From: Eutrophocola sp964503965
GTDB taxonomy: Bacteria; Pseudomonadota; Gammaproteobacteria; Pseudomonadales; Pseudohongiellaceae
NCBI GenBank assembly: GCA_964503965.1
Contig: CAZDCK010000002.1
Location: forward strand, 1-64,000
Direction of reading: 5' to 3'
DNA: 64,000 nucleotides
Shown here: one piece after another, positions 44,122 to 53,225 of the stretch
How positions within the stretch are numbered: the stretch's first letter is position 1
Layout: the number at the start of each line of letters is the position of its first letter
The notes under the pieces: model-generated
The model's database searches: none
What the model was told of the DNA's origin: nothing
Seen by the model: the letters and a program-made list of their open reading frames with translations, nothing else
Program-made: the position numbers and the translations under genes

Positions 44122-46608
44122 CTAGAAACGGGTATTAAAGGTAATACCGTACTCACGTGGACGGTCAACCGTGGCGAAGTCAAACTGCCATACCCCGTGC
44201 ATGAAGCCGGAGTTGAAGTTGTACTCGTCAGTCAGGTTGTTGGCCCAGAGAGTGATAGAGTAGCTATCATCCTGTGGTGACCAGACCGCACGGGCGTTAG
44301 TCATCCAGAGATCACCTGCAGGGGAGTCGCTGACAAGACCCTGGAAGTTCTGACGAAGTTCCAGCGTGGAAGCGCGCCAGTAGCTGTCCCAGTAGTTGGT
44401 CTGGATACGAGCCATCAGATTACCACCAAATACGTTATCAAACTCGTACTCAGCACTCAGCATGTAGGTGGTTTCCGGTGCCCTGGCGAACTCGGAGTCC
44501 TTGGGCAGCGGTGCACCTGGGTTAATGCTGGTGTACTGCGTATCCAGGAAGCCCAGGTTAGCCTGCAGAGTCAGACGATCAGTTGGCAGGTAAGTCAGCT
44601 CAACTTCAACACCTTCTGCTTCACCATTAGCGGTATTCTGCAGAACCAGTTCGGTCGCTTCGATACCTGTAGCGCGGTCAATTACCGTACCCAGGTACTG
44701 AATTCCCAGCCAGTCAGTCTTGAAGTAAGTGACGTTGGCACGCAGTGAACCGTCCAGCATGTCGGCACGCAGCCCCAGTTCCCAGTTCTCGATGACTTCA
44801 GGCGCATAGTTGATAACAACGGGGCCAACAGAGTCTTCATACTGGGAAACACCACCGGAGTTGAAGCCTTCACTGTAACCCGCGTAGATCATCATGTCAT
44901 CGGCGATATCATACGTGGTGGCAAACCGGTAAGTGTCAGCACTGAAGCTGGTAGGGGTAAACACATCCAGGGGACCGGCCACAGCCATGCCGCGATCAGA
45001 AAAAGTTGTGTTCAGCTCAAACGGACGCTGTTCAGTCAGGCCATTGGCAATATTAGACGCCAGCTGGGCAGGAGACATGGCATGACCCACGTTATCCTGA
45101 TCGTGGGTACGGAAACCTACAGTCACATCCCATGCATCATTAACATACCAGGTTGCTTCACCGAAAATGGCATCACCATCCTGAGTGCCACCATTGAGGC
45201 GGTCAGAGCGGTTACTAGCAAAGCCAGGGCCGGCAAAAGCGGATGCCCAACCGGAAGGCAACCATGCACAAGGCTGTGGCCATGTATCACCAGGGAAAGT
45301 CAGGCCACGGTCTGAAGGAGAGTCATTACACTGGGGGCTCGCCATAACAGCAGCCCAGTCCAGGGTCTGGACGGTGCCATTGCTATCATCAGCAAAGGTC
45401 CAGTCAGCAGAACCCCACTCTGCGCCACGGTTACGACTGTCCTGCTCCCAGGAAAAGTAACCAAGAGTGTAATCAACGGAGTCGTTAAACAAGGAACCGG
45501 TGAACTGGAATTCATGACTTTCCAGTTCAAGGGCTGTAACGTTGTAGTTCACAAAGAAGTTGTACTCGGAACCACCCCAGTCGTTGTAGACTGAAGAATC
45601 GTTAAACGTTTTACCATACATGTATTTCAGGTGCATGGTGTCGTTGATGTCCCAGTCAGCATGGAAGGTAGTCTGTTCCAGGAACTGCTCATTTGGCGTC
45701 GTTGAGGACAGACGGCTTTCCCATTTGCCCAGAGTGCCACCGGGATGTCCGGCTACGGCGTAGCTGGGATTGAACTTGCCGCCACTGGCAATGTCTACGG
45801 CCTGGGCAATACCCATCTGGAAGCCCTGAACGTCGGCAACAGTGTAGTCAATACGCGACTGAACACGTGCCTGCTGGCCAACCTGATCGTCTTCCTGGTG
45901 AATCAGGCGGAAGCTGAGGTTGTCAGTCGGGGTCCAGAGGATGTCGCCACGGAATACTTCACTGTCCTGCCAACCAGCATTGTCACCGGTAGTCAGGCTC
46001 TTGATCCAGCCGTCCTGTGAGTAGCTGCCCAGGGTCCACTTAGTGCGCAGGTTGTCACCCAGGGGAATGTCAGCAGAAACCATCAGGTCACGACGGTCCA
46101 GGTTACCGGCACCGATGTTCAGGTTTATACCAAATTCTTCAGCAGGCAGCTTGGAATGCATGTGGATGGAACCACCGGTGGAGTCACGACCGTACAGGGT
46201 TCCCTGTGGGCCACGCAGTACTTCCACACGATCCAGTTCAACAAAGTCACGGGTCAGCAGGCCATTGCTGGATACCTGCCAGATGCCGTCGATGTAGACA
46301 CCAACGTTTGGAATACCACGCATGTAGAAAGAACCGGAAGTAGTACCACCATTGCCACCGGCAATCAGTACGTTGGGTACAACACCGGTGAGGTCTTCCA
46401 GGTTTTCAATATTCTGGTCTGCCAGGCTTTCACCTGTCAGTGCGGTTACCGCAAGAGGCACGTCCTGTACATCGGTCTCACGACGGGTTGCTGTAATGAT
46501 AATTTCTTCGATACCGCCATCATCCTGTGCGATTGCAGTATCCGCCATAAAGCCGGCCTGCGCAGCAAGCGCAGAGAATACGGCCACTTTCATTTTGGTA
46601 AGTTTCAT
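44122..46608 (-). CDS. TonB-dependent outer-membrane receptor
   Basis: An 828-residue receptor. A signal peptide (residues 1-~27, ending in DTAIAQ) precedes a TonB box (EEIIITATRR, ~33-42), the plug domain (~45-155: VPLAVTALTGESL, VEVLRGPQGTLYGRDSTGG) and a 22-strand barrel ending in the terminal Phe of YGITFNTRF. It imports an unknown large or scarce substrate using TonB energy. The start at 46608 follows GGGGGAG; an upstream frame to 46743 lacks a signal. Neighbours give no firm substrate. Confidence 0.95.
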   Translation of the reverse strand: MKLTKMKVAVFSALAAQAGFMADTAIAQDDGGIEEIIITATRRETDVQDVPLAVTALTGESLADQNIENLEDLTGVVPNVLIAGGNGGTTSGSFYMRGIPNVGVYIDGIWQVSSNGLLTRDFVELDRVEVLRGPQGTLYGRDSTGGSIHMHSKLPAEEFGINLNIGAGNLDRRDLMVSADIPLGDNLRTKWTLGSYSQDGWIKSLTTGDNAGWQDSEVFRGDILWTPTDNLSFRLIHQEDDQVGQQARVQSRIDYTVADVQGFQMGIAQAVDIASGGKFNPSYAVAGHPGGTLGKWESRLSSTTPNEQFLEQTTFHADWDINDTMHLKYMYGKTFNDSSVYNDWGGSEYNFFVNYNVTALELESHEFQFTGSLFNDSVDYTLGYFSWEQDSRNRGAEWGSADWTFADDSNGTVQTLDWAAVMASPQCNDSPSDRGLTFPGDTWPQPCAWLPSGWASAFAGPGFASNRSDRLNGGTQDGDAIFGEATWYVNDAWDVTVGFRTHDQDNVGHAMSPAQLASNIANGLTEQRPFELNTTFSDRGMAVAGPLDVFTPTSFSADTYRFATTYDIADDMMIYAGYSEGFNSGGVSQYEDSVGPVVINYAPEVIENWELGLRADMLDGSLRANVTYFKTDWLGIQYLGTVIDRATGIEATELVLQNTANGEAEGVEVELTYLPTDRLTLQANLGFLDTQYTSINPGAPLPKDSEFARAPETTYMLSAEYEFDNVFGGNLMARIQTNYWDSYWRASTLELRQNFQGLVSDSPAGDLWMTNARAVWSPQDDSYSITLWANNLTDEYNFNSGFMHGVWQFDFATVDRPREYGITFNTRF

Positions 46609-47316
46609 GAACTCCCCCTTTTGTTGGAAAAAGTATTTTTCAGCAGGTTTGCCCGCTTTATTGTGTTGTTGTATTTCTTCGTGAAATACAAATATTTTTA
46701 TTGGCGCAAACCCACAAAAAACGATGTATTTGTACCCTCTCAATTAAGTAAGGTCAACAGCTGATTTTTACCGAAACTTTTTCTTTATAATTCAACAAGT
46801 TAAAAATCTTTCAGCATGGTTTTTCTTACACAGAATAGAGCGATTCTGCAATTTTCTTTCACATTCAGATTGTCGATCAGGCCAGGTGTCTCTTGAAAAA
46901 TTAAAATAGTCAAAAAAATCAGGTGCTTCGGGGCAGCAAATAGCAGCGACTTGCCCAGTCAGGAATTAAAGAAATTATGCAGACAAGACCTTGTGTACTC
47001 CCACCCCATTTGTGCCAGCTGTTTAGGCACAGTGGCACAGACACAGGTTATGAATACAGGGTACAGTTGGGACACTGACGGGTAATGAATAATGAAATAG
47101 ACGAACCAGGGATAATTGACGTACCAGGGATTTCGATCAGCTATCTGTCAACTGGTTTGTTAACAGTCTGTTAACTATCTGTTAACTACCGCTCAACAAA
47201 CAATGTACAAACCATCTACAAGCACTCAAAAGTGATGTAGGCGACTCACAGACTTCAGATTCAGCCGTGTTTTCAGGCGTGTAATGCAAATCTGGAATAT
47301 ATCCCGATATTGATAA
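46609..47316. promoter_or_regulatory. Long leader/control region of the TonB receptor gene
   Basis: 708 bases without a gene. It contains TGTGCC-N9-GGCACA with a second GGCACA two bases on (47012-47040), a duplicated ACCAGGGA (47105-47113 and 47124-47131), and three GTTAAC boxes at exactly 11-bp spacing (47159, 47170, 47181). These sit 400-580 bases before the receptor start. The binding proteins are unknown. Confidence 0.5.
47159..47191. promoter_or_regulatory. Three 11-bp direct repeats GTTAACWRTCT
   Basis: GTTAACAGTCT, GTTAACTATCT and GTTAACTACCG follow each other with no gap, one helical turn apart, so proteins bound at each would lie on one face of the DNA. No DnaA boxes or origin features are near, so an operator is more likely than an origin. 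Confidence 0.5.
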
Positions 47317-48204
47317 TCAGTACACGGTCATGATGTCATAACCCACTGCCAGACTTACCAGCGGATTCCTGCCCTCGGAGGAACGGTATTCATGGGAGAC
47401 AAAACCATCATAGCCGGAATCGGCAATTTGCTGGGCTATCCAGCGATAGTCCAGCTCCTGGGTACGATCAATTTCCCGGCGGGAAGGAACGCCCGCTACA
47501 TGCATATGGGAAATAAGGTCGATATTGTCCTGCATGGTCCTCACCACATCCCCATTGGCAATCTGGACGTGGTAAAAGTCATAAACCACGGTAATGTTTG
47601 GTGAACCGGTGCGGCGACAGACATCAAAACCCCAGTAAATGTCATCAAATACCTGGTCTGTGCGGTTATCCGCGGCTATCCTGGAGTTGGTAATTTCCAT
47701 GCAGACATTAACACCCTTTTCCTCAGCATAGGGAGCAACACGGGAAAGGGCTTCAACAGCATTATCTGCCCCCTCTTCCCTGGACATGCCACGACGTTCA
47801 CCTGGCAGGGCAATCAGGTTACTGCATCCCGCCTCGACACACATATCAATACCGGCCATGGTTTCTTCTTCTATCTGGTCATGCAGTTCACGACGTATGA
47901 GACCATCCTGGAAAGTGGTACCCGTGCCGGTCATCAGTGTTGGGGTCAGTCCGAAATCCTTGAGTACCGAAATCTGGTTCGGACGTGGCAGATCCATTCC
48001 GGCAAAACCCATCAGGGAAAGAATTTCGCAACGTTCCTCAATAGTGAAGTCTGTTCCTGTCCAGACCTGAGGCATGACACTTTGCTTGAGGCGTCCCTGG
48101 CGGGGACCCAGTCCCTCTTCCTGGGCAGACACTACACGGGAGGCAATGACAGGAGTTGCTGCCAGCGCTTTTAACAGGTTTCGACGCTTGATGATTATTT
48201 CCAT
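47317..48204 (-). CDS. Tat-exported sugar isomerase/epimerase-like TIM barrel protein
   Basis: A 295-residue protein. Its N-terminus MEIIIKRRNLLKALAATPV with a following alanine/valine stretch and VSAQ looks like a twin-arginine signal. The rest is an AP-endonuclease-2/xylose-isomerase-type barrel: FTIEERCEILSLMGFAGMDL, NLIALPGE, VNVCMEITNS, NITVVYDFYHVQ and GFVSHEYR supply Glu, Asp, His and Glu metal ligands as in hydroxypyruvate isomerase. The start at 48204 follows AGGAG; the longer frame to 48285 is not supported. The substrate is unknown. Confidence 0.88.
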   Translation of the reverse strand: MEIIIKRRNLLKALAATPVIASRVVSAQEEGLGPRQGRLKQSVMPQVWTGTDFTIEERCEILSLMGFAGMDLPRPNQISVLKDFGLTPTLMTGTGTTFQDGLIRRELHDQIEEETMAGIDMCVEAGCSNLIALPGERRGMSREEGADNAVEALSRVAPYAEEKGVNVCMEITNSRIAADNRTDQVFDDIYWGFDVCRRTGSPNITVVYDFYHVQIANGDVVRTMQDNIDLISHMHVAGVPSRREIDRTQELDYRWIAQQIADSGYDGFVSHEYRSSEGRNPLVSLAVGYDIMTVY

Positions 48205-48387
48205 GACATTCTCCTGACAAAACATCCAGTTAAAACTGATATACACCGCTGTATTGTACCTGAAACTACTTCCTGTCCCATACACACTATCTAACCATTC
48301 AAATCATTTGTCTTGACCTATCGCAACCAGTAATCCTGATATGGCTGGTAAAGTGAGCCCACTCTTCAATCAGTCATGGGAGACATT

Positions 48388-49152
48388 GTGAACTACTCAA
48401 AGACTACTCACATTAACAAAAAAATAATGACTAACAGGCTAGCCAAACCGGTACTTTCCTCACTTATCTTTGCCTCGCTTACCGGTGCTGCTATTGAAGT
48501 CGGCGCCTATGAAGCAGGCGACATCATTCTTCGTGTCGGCCCTACTCTCGTCCAGCCGGATGACTCCAGTGGCGATCTCTTTGCGGATAATCTCGGTAAT
48601 CTCACCTCCGCCCTGGGCACAAAGACAGGCGTCGGTGTGGACAGCAACACCCAGGCAGGTATTACTGCCACCTATATGATGAGCGACAAGTGGGGCATTG
48701 AATTGCTCGCCGCCACCCCCTTTGAGCATGATATTTCTGCGAAGGGCACAGGAGCACTCGGCGTCACGTCAGTGGGCGATACAAAACACCTGCCTCCTAC
48801 ACTGAGCATGCTCTATTTCTCGGCAGCATCCTCATCACCATTCCAGCCATTCATTGGAATCGGCATTAACTACACCATATTCTTTGATGAATCTGCCAGT
48901 AGCAACTTCGAAAGCGTGTTTGGTGACAGTTCCCTCTCGCTGGATGATTCCTGGGGAATTTCCGGCCGTATCGGTTTCGACTACAACTTCAGCAACAACT
49001 GGGGCTTTACGGCTTCAGCGTGGTGGATTGATATTGATACCGAAGGCATGGTGAAATCACCTTCCGGTGTCGGGCTGGGCGTGACAGAAATCAATGTCGA
49101 TGCCCAGATTGATCCTGTGGTCTACCAGTTAGGCCTTAATTACAAGTTCTGA
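48388..49152 (+). CDS. OmpW-family outer-membrane protein
   Basis: A 254-residue eight-stranded barrel. Signal sequence near residues 14-40 (PVLSSLIFASLTGAA), then OmpW signatures GDIILRVGPTLVQP, WGIELLAATPFEHDI and GDTKHLPPTLSMLYF; it ends LGLNYKF with the terminal Phe. OmpW passes small hydrophobic molecules. GTG at 48388 has GGGAG six bases ahead; an ATG at 48427 would shorten the signal but is possible. A terminator follows. Confidence 0.92.
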   Translation: MNYSKTTHINKKIMTNRLAKPVLSSLIFASLTGAAIEVGAYEAGDIILRVGPTLVQPDDSSGDLFADNLGNLTSALGTKTGVGVDSNTQAGITATYMMSDKWGIELLAATPFEHDISAKGTGALGVTSVGDTKHLPPTLSMLYFSAASSSPFQPFIGIGINYTIFFDESASSNFESVFGDSSLSLDDSWGISGRIGFDYNFSNNWGFTASAWWIDIDTEGMVKSPSGVGLGVTEINVDAQIDPVVYQLGLNYKF

Positions 49153-49188
49153 TATTCACGGATCTGAATCAAAAAATTAAACGACGGG

Positions 49189-49207
49189 CTGGTCCCGCCG
49201 TTTTTTT
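49189..49207 (+). terminator. Terminator after ompW
   Basis: AACGACGGG and CCCGCCGTT pair with one mismatch around a five-base loop, then seven T residues. Confidence 0.8.
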
Positions 49208-50726
49208 ATTGGGTAGATATAATTCCGCTTGAGGAATACTTCACTGGACAGCCAAAGAAAGGGATGCCTGCTACTTTGCTTTCATCACAAAAAGCCGATG
49301 CTGCTTCCGCCTGTTCCTGATGATGCAGGAGCGCTTCCTCAACAGGCAAAGGCACGCCATGCACAGGCACATTGGTAAGTGGTGACAGCTTATAGAAATC
49401 AATATTGGCCTGAAGGGCCCCTGCCCACCAGTGCCACTCCCAGTTCACATCACCCAGATCACCCTCCATGAGGATTCTTTCCTTCGGCAAATAGGCAAAC
49501 ACGGCATTACCCATATGGGCATGCCCTACGACCTGGTAGATTTCCAGACGACGCATGGCATCTTCCAGCACCAGAACATCATCCACTGGCAGAAATTTAA
49601 GCGGTTGAGGATCGCTGGCCAGGGCATCAGGAAAGTTGACGGCTGAGCGAGCCACCCACGCCTCGTAAAACGGCCCGTTTTCCCGTTCACCGATGATGGT
49701 AATCCCCCGAGAAACAGCGGCACGCACGCCACCAGCATGATCGCCATGATGATGGGTTGTAATCACGTGAGTGACTTCCTTCCCCGGCACTAGCGAATTC
49801 GCCGCATCAATGCGGGCCAGGGTATGCTGCTCATTTCCATAAGGCTCAAACATGACCAGGTGATCTTCAAACTCCATAACCGGTCCTCCATCACCACCCT
49901 GTCCGAATCCTGGAATGCGAACATCCCAGACACCCTTAGCCATTTCAGTGACTATCACTTCAACATCTGGTTCAGCACTACTGGCCCCTGATGCTGTCTC
50001 TGGAAATGATGGCATGTCATCAACATCCATCCGATAGGAGTCCACCTGCAACATATAGGTAACCTGTTCACGCCAGTCTATTTTGGCCATGATGCCAAGT
50101 GGCATCTCCACTCCGTCATAGGGCACATAACCAGTGAAGTAAGTGGTATTTATCACATCTCCCAATGTGTGGTCGCCAGTAATGCGACGGAACCAGTAGG
50201 GGCGATGGGTAATCGGATCCAGTCCCAGCCAGACTGTCTCACTGTCAGCCAGCGTAAACTGGACAACCGTATAGCCATCCTCGCTTGATACCGGTCCCAG
50301 GGCAGTGGATGGCGCCAATGCGGCCAATATCGCAGGTACAGGATGGTCCAGCATTGCCGCACCTTCCTGAACCGAGCCATTAAGTGCCCAGGTATGGCCA
50401 AATGAGGCTGCCAGTGGGTACTGGAAACTGTTTCTCTCCTGATTAAGCGCCCGCTGGTCAATCAGATCAAAACTGCGTCGGGCATCGGTCACAGACTGCC
50501 ATTTTGGCGGTGCATTGGGGTCCGGACTCAGATTCCCATTCGTGGAGTAACGCTGACCGAATCCGGTAAGTACAAAGTTTTCCAGGGATTGTAAGCGTTC
50601 AAGTCCCCCCAGTGATTCGGCCGATTTCAGTAGTACGGCTCTCGCACTGTGTTCCTGGGCTGAAACATTCAGTGTAGTCAGCAGTAAGCCAACAACAATG
50701 CACGTGGTTGCAATCACATTTTTCAT
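49206..50726 (-). CDS. Exported metallo-beta-lactamase-fold hydrolase
   Basis: A 506-residue protein. A signal peptide (1-~23, cut after VSA) and an N-terminal ~230-residue beta-rich domain precede the MBL domain. The zinc motif TTHHHGDHAGG is intact at residues ~323-333, with later ligands in VVGHAHMGNA and MEGDLGD. It should be active in the periplasm; the substrate is unknown. N-terminal domains of this kind often accompany lipid- or polymer-directed hydrolases, but that is inference. The 218 bases upstream hold no gene. Confidence 0.9.
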   Translation of the reverse strand: MKNVIATTCIVVGLLLTTLNVSAQEHSARAVLLKSAESLGGLERLQSLENFVLTGFGQRYSTNGNLSPDPNAPPKWQSVTDARRSFDLIDQRALNQERNSFQYPLAASFGHTWALNGSVQEGAAMLDHPVPAILAALAPSTALGPVSSEDGYTVVQFTLADSETVWLGLDPITHRPYWFRRITGDHTLGDVINTTYFTGYVPYDGVEMPLGIMAKIDWREQVTYMLQVDSYRMDVDDMPSFPETASGASSAEPDVEVIVTEMAKGVWDVRIPGFGQGGDGGPVMEFEDHLVMFEPYGNEQHTLARIDAANSLVPGKEVTHVITTHHHGDHAGGVRAAVSRGITIIGERENGPFYEAWVARSAVNFPDALASDPQPLKFLPVDDVLVLEDAMRRLEIYQVVGHAHMGNAVFAYLPKERILMEGDLGDVNWEWHWWAGALQANIDFYKLSPLTNVPVHGVPLPVEEALLHHQEQAEAASAFCDESKVAGIPFFGCPVKYSSSGIISTQ

Positions 50727-50944
50727 GGGTAACCCCTTTCAGGTATGTTGTGGAAAATGATAATGGCTACGCTTGGTTTATTCATCTCTTTTCCGCAATT
50801 CATGGGAAGCTTGGCCTGATACCTGCTGCAGAGCATCATTGACAAAGAGCCGCAGCATCTTCCGCAACACTTCACCATCCTGTTATTGTCAGTTGTACCA
50901 GTAGAAAAGAGTAATAAGCTTGGGGCAGGCAGCCAACCAATGAA

Positions 50945-51601
50945 TCAAAGCACAGGATCAATGGAGTCGATCATGGAATTGTTCTTGCGGAACCATCCAG
51001 TCAGGGAATAACGGGAGACCTTCGTCGGAAGCACTTCATGGGGAAATTCCTCACTGAGAAAAACCACAAGACGATCAAAACGGGGGGCGATGGTATCAAT
51101 TACCGATTGGCCATCTGGCGTATACATAACCAACTCACCACCATCATCCGGCGTCCAGTCAGGATTGAGATACAGTACAGTGGAAAGAATACGCGTATTA
51201 CTGCCTCGAAAGGCATCCACGTGTTTTTTATAAAATGCCCCGGCATCATAATAGGCGTAATGGCATTCGTAATCGAACAAACCCAGGAAAAGTCTCAAAT
51301 TCATTCCTTCCCTGAAGTATTCCATCCACTCGAAGTATTCCCGTGTTACCGGATGCGACCCATCAAGCCAATGAATTTCATCCGTACGCACGAAGCGGTT
51401 CACCTGAAAATCATTTTCACGACCGATACCCGCCCGCCTGAACTTTTCATCATCCAGGGATTTGAAATGTTGTAACAGGCCTACTGCAAGATTAGCTGGG
51501 AGAGCATTATCGAGTACAACACAACCATGGGTAGATATTGAGTCAGCCACAGTATCCAGCAAAGTATTCAGATTCTGGTCAGGAGAAAGGGATGCCACCA
51601 T
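50945..51601 (-). CDS. 2-oxoglutarate/Fe(II)-dependent oxygenase (prolyl 4-hydroxylase-like)
   Basis: A 218-residue cupin-fold oxygenase. The iron triad is His127-x-Asp129 (KKHVDAF) and His188 (FPHEVLP); Arg197 (SRYSLTGWFR) would bind 2-oxoglutarate. LSTVLYLNPDW and DDGGELVMY are typical of the SM-20/P4Hc subgroup. It hydroxylates an unknown protein or small molecule in the cytoplasm (no signal). It starts 17 bases after the ankyrin operon terminator, so it is probably separately transcribed. Confidence 0.92.
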   Translation of the reverse strand: MVASLSPDQNLNTLLDTVADSISTHGCVVLDNALPANLAVGLLQHFKSLDDEKFRRAGIGRENDFQVNRFVRTDEIHWLDGSHPVTREYFEWMEYFREGMNLRLFLGLFDYECHYAYYDAGAFYKKHVDAFRGSNTRILSTVLYLNPDWTPDDGGELVMYTPDGQSVIDTIAPRFDRLVVFLSEEFPHEVLPTKVSRYSLTGWFRKNNSMIDSIDPVL

Positions 51602-51618
51602 TTATGATTGCCCACTAA

Positions 51619-51645
51619 AAAGGGGGTAACAACGCTACCCCCTTT
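51619..51645 (-). terminator. Terminator of the DUF1592-DUF1552-ankyrin operon
   Basis: A stem AAAGGGGGTA/TACCCCCTTT with a seven-base loop lies 20 bases after the ankyrin stop. Minus-strand RNA ends in UUUUU. Confidence 0.93.
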
Positions 51646-51664
51646 CTTGAAATTCATTCCCGGC

Positions 51665-53170
51665 TTATCGGGGATTCTCGTCCATCAGTTTTTGCAGCAG
51701 CGCTGCCATTTCGGGAAGCTCGCCCACGATATCCGACCCACCGAATTGTTCGACATCAGCATCGCCGGTAGCGTACTGGAGAGGAATTAGACCCCGGTTA
51801 TCCGTGGCATACAGGTCTGCCCCATTCGCGACAAGAAATTCAACCACGTTTGCCCAGTTCATCCTTGCGCTGGTATGCAAAGGTGTCTCACCAAAGCGAC
51901 CTCCATGCTGATTGATATCGGCTCCTACAGACAAAAGAACCTCCAGGCCTTTCATCACATCCTGTTCGGTTTTCAGCGAGCCCCTGGTATTTTCATTGGT
52001 AGATTTGCTGGTGACAGCAATCATGGGGGTTACACCAAAGACATTAGGCTGTTGCCAGTCTGCATCATATTCCAGGAGCAACTTCATCATTTCTATATCA
52101 CCAATATAGGCGGCCTGCTGGATTGGCGTTGACCCGGTATTCATCAGGCTGAAATCATTGGCTCTGTCATACACTATTTCCCTGGCAGGTGGATACAGCT
52201 TGAGGCTGATATCAGGATCTGCCCCCTTCTCCAAAAGTACCCTGGCCACATCCAATGCCGTGTATTGATCAACAGAAGGGAGATCTCCACGATTACTGCG
52301 ACCGGCTACCAGGTGGGTATCCACAGCTGCATAAAGCGGTGTACGTCCAAAATAATCCCATTGATTGATATCTGCGCCATTTTCGATCAGTAACATGGCA
52401 ATGTCGTACCGCATGTTAACGAGAGCCAGAATGAGGGGCGAAACGTTGTCCGGGTCTGGCTTATTGATGTCAGCTCCGGCATCCAGAAGTATGTCCACAC
52501 AAGCCAGGCAGTTCTCCCTTACCGCATAGAGCAACGGAGTCAAACCACCGGTTTTCATGTCTTTCATGCGTGGTTCAGAAGTCACCCGCCGCGCCCAGTT
52601 CCTGTCAATCCCACGGACATCCACTTCTGCCCCATTGTTGACCAGAAATTCTATCATCGCGGGATGATTTCTTGCCGACGCCCAGTGCAGTGCAGTTTGA
52701 CCGCCCCAACTTTCAACAGCATTCACATTTGCCCCATGGGATAACAGCAGTTGAGCGGCCTGCACATTTCCTGTCCGGGCTACAGCCATCAGGGCAGTCT
52801 GTCCTTCCGGATTGACAGATTCAGGATCAGCACCAGCCTCAAGCAACAGGCTGATCATTGGCAAGTCACCCCTGGCTGCGGCTTCTCCAAGCGGGGAAGA
52901 ACCATAGTCATTCTGCATATTGGGATCAGCCTCAGCCCGGAGCAGGCGACGCGCCAGCTCCAACTCGCCATAATAGGCTGCCCAGTGCAGTGCTGTTGTT
53001 CCATCAACTGAGGGGCGATTGACATCAACGCCTGCCTCAACGAGCTCAAGAGCCATGTCTATCTGTCTGTCTTCTGCCAGGTCCACAAGTGTGACATCAG
53101 CAGCCCAGGCAATTATCGCTGTCAGTGACAATACTGTCGTAAGACCCAGGTGTTGCAGAAATTTCTTCAT
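51665..53170 (-). CDS. Exported ankyrin-repeat protein
   Basis: A 501-residue protein with a Sec signal peptide (1-~23, LTTVLSLTAIIAWA) and about ten ankyrin repeats filling residues ~28-495. Clear units include TALHWAAYYGELELARRLLRAEADPN, SPLGEAAARGDLPMISLLLEAGADP-type and TPLHTSARMNWANVVEFLVANGAD. These mediate protein contacts, here in the periplasm. One unit is expanded around residues 195-225, and a short cysteine pair (NCLACVD) occurs near 225. It is the last gene of the operon, 55 bases after the DUF1552 gene. Confidence 0.94.
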   Translation of the reverse strand: MKKFLQHLGLTTVLSLTAIIAWAADVTLVDLAEDRQIDMALELVEAGVDVNRPSVDGTTALHWAAYYGELELARRLLRAEADPNMQNDYGSSPLGEAAARGDLPMISLLLEAGADPESVNPEGQTALMAVARTGNVQAAQLLLSHGANVNAVESWGGQTALHWASARNHPAMIEFLVNNGAEVDVRGIDRNWARRVTSEPRMKDMKTGGLTPLLYAVRENCLACVDILLDAGADINKPDPDNVSPLILALVNMRYDIAMLLIENGADINQWDYFGRTPLYAAVDTHLVAGRSNRGDLPSVDQYTALDVARVLLEKGADPDISLKLYPPAREIVYDRANDFSLMNTGSTPIQQAAYIGDIEMMKLLLEYDADWQQPNVFGVTPMIAVTSKSTNENTRGSLKTEQDVMKGLEVLLSVGADINQHGGRFGETPLHTSARMNWANVVEFLVANGADLYATDNRGLIPLQYATGDADVEQFGGSDIVGELPEMAALLQKLMDENPR

Positions 53171-53225
53171 CGCGATTCCAGTTGTAACGGATTAAACAGG
53201 CCAACAGGCACTTTCCATATATAAA

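Noticed and set aside
47159..47191. GTTAAC triplets as a replication origin iteron set
   Set aside because: No DnaA boxes, AT-rich unwinding element or initiator gene nearby.
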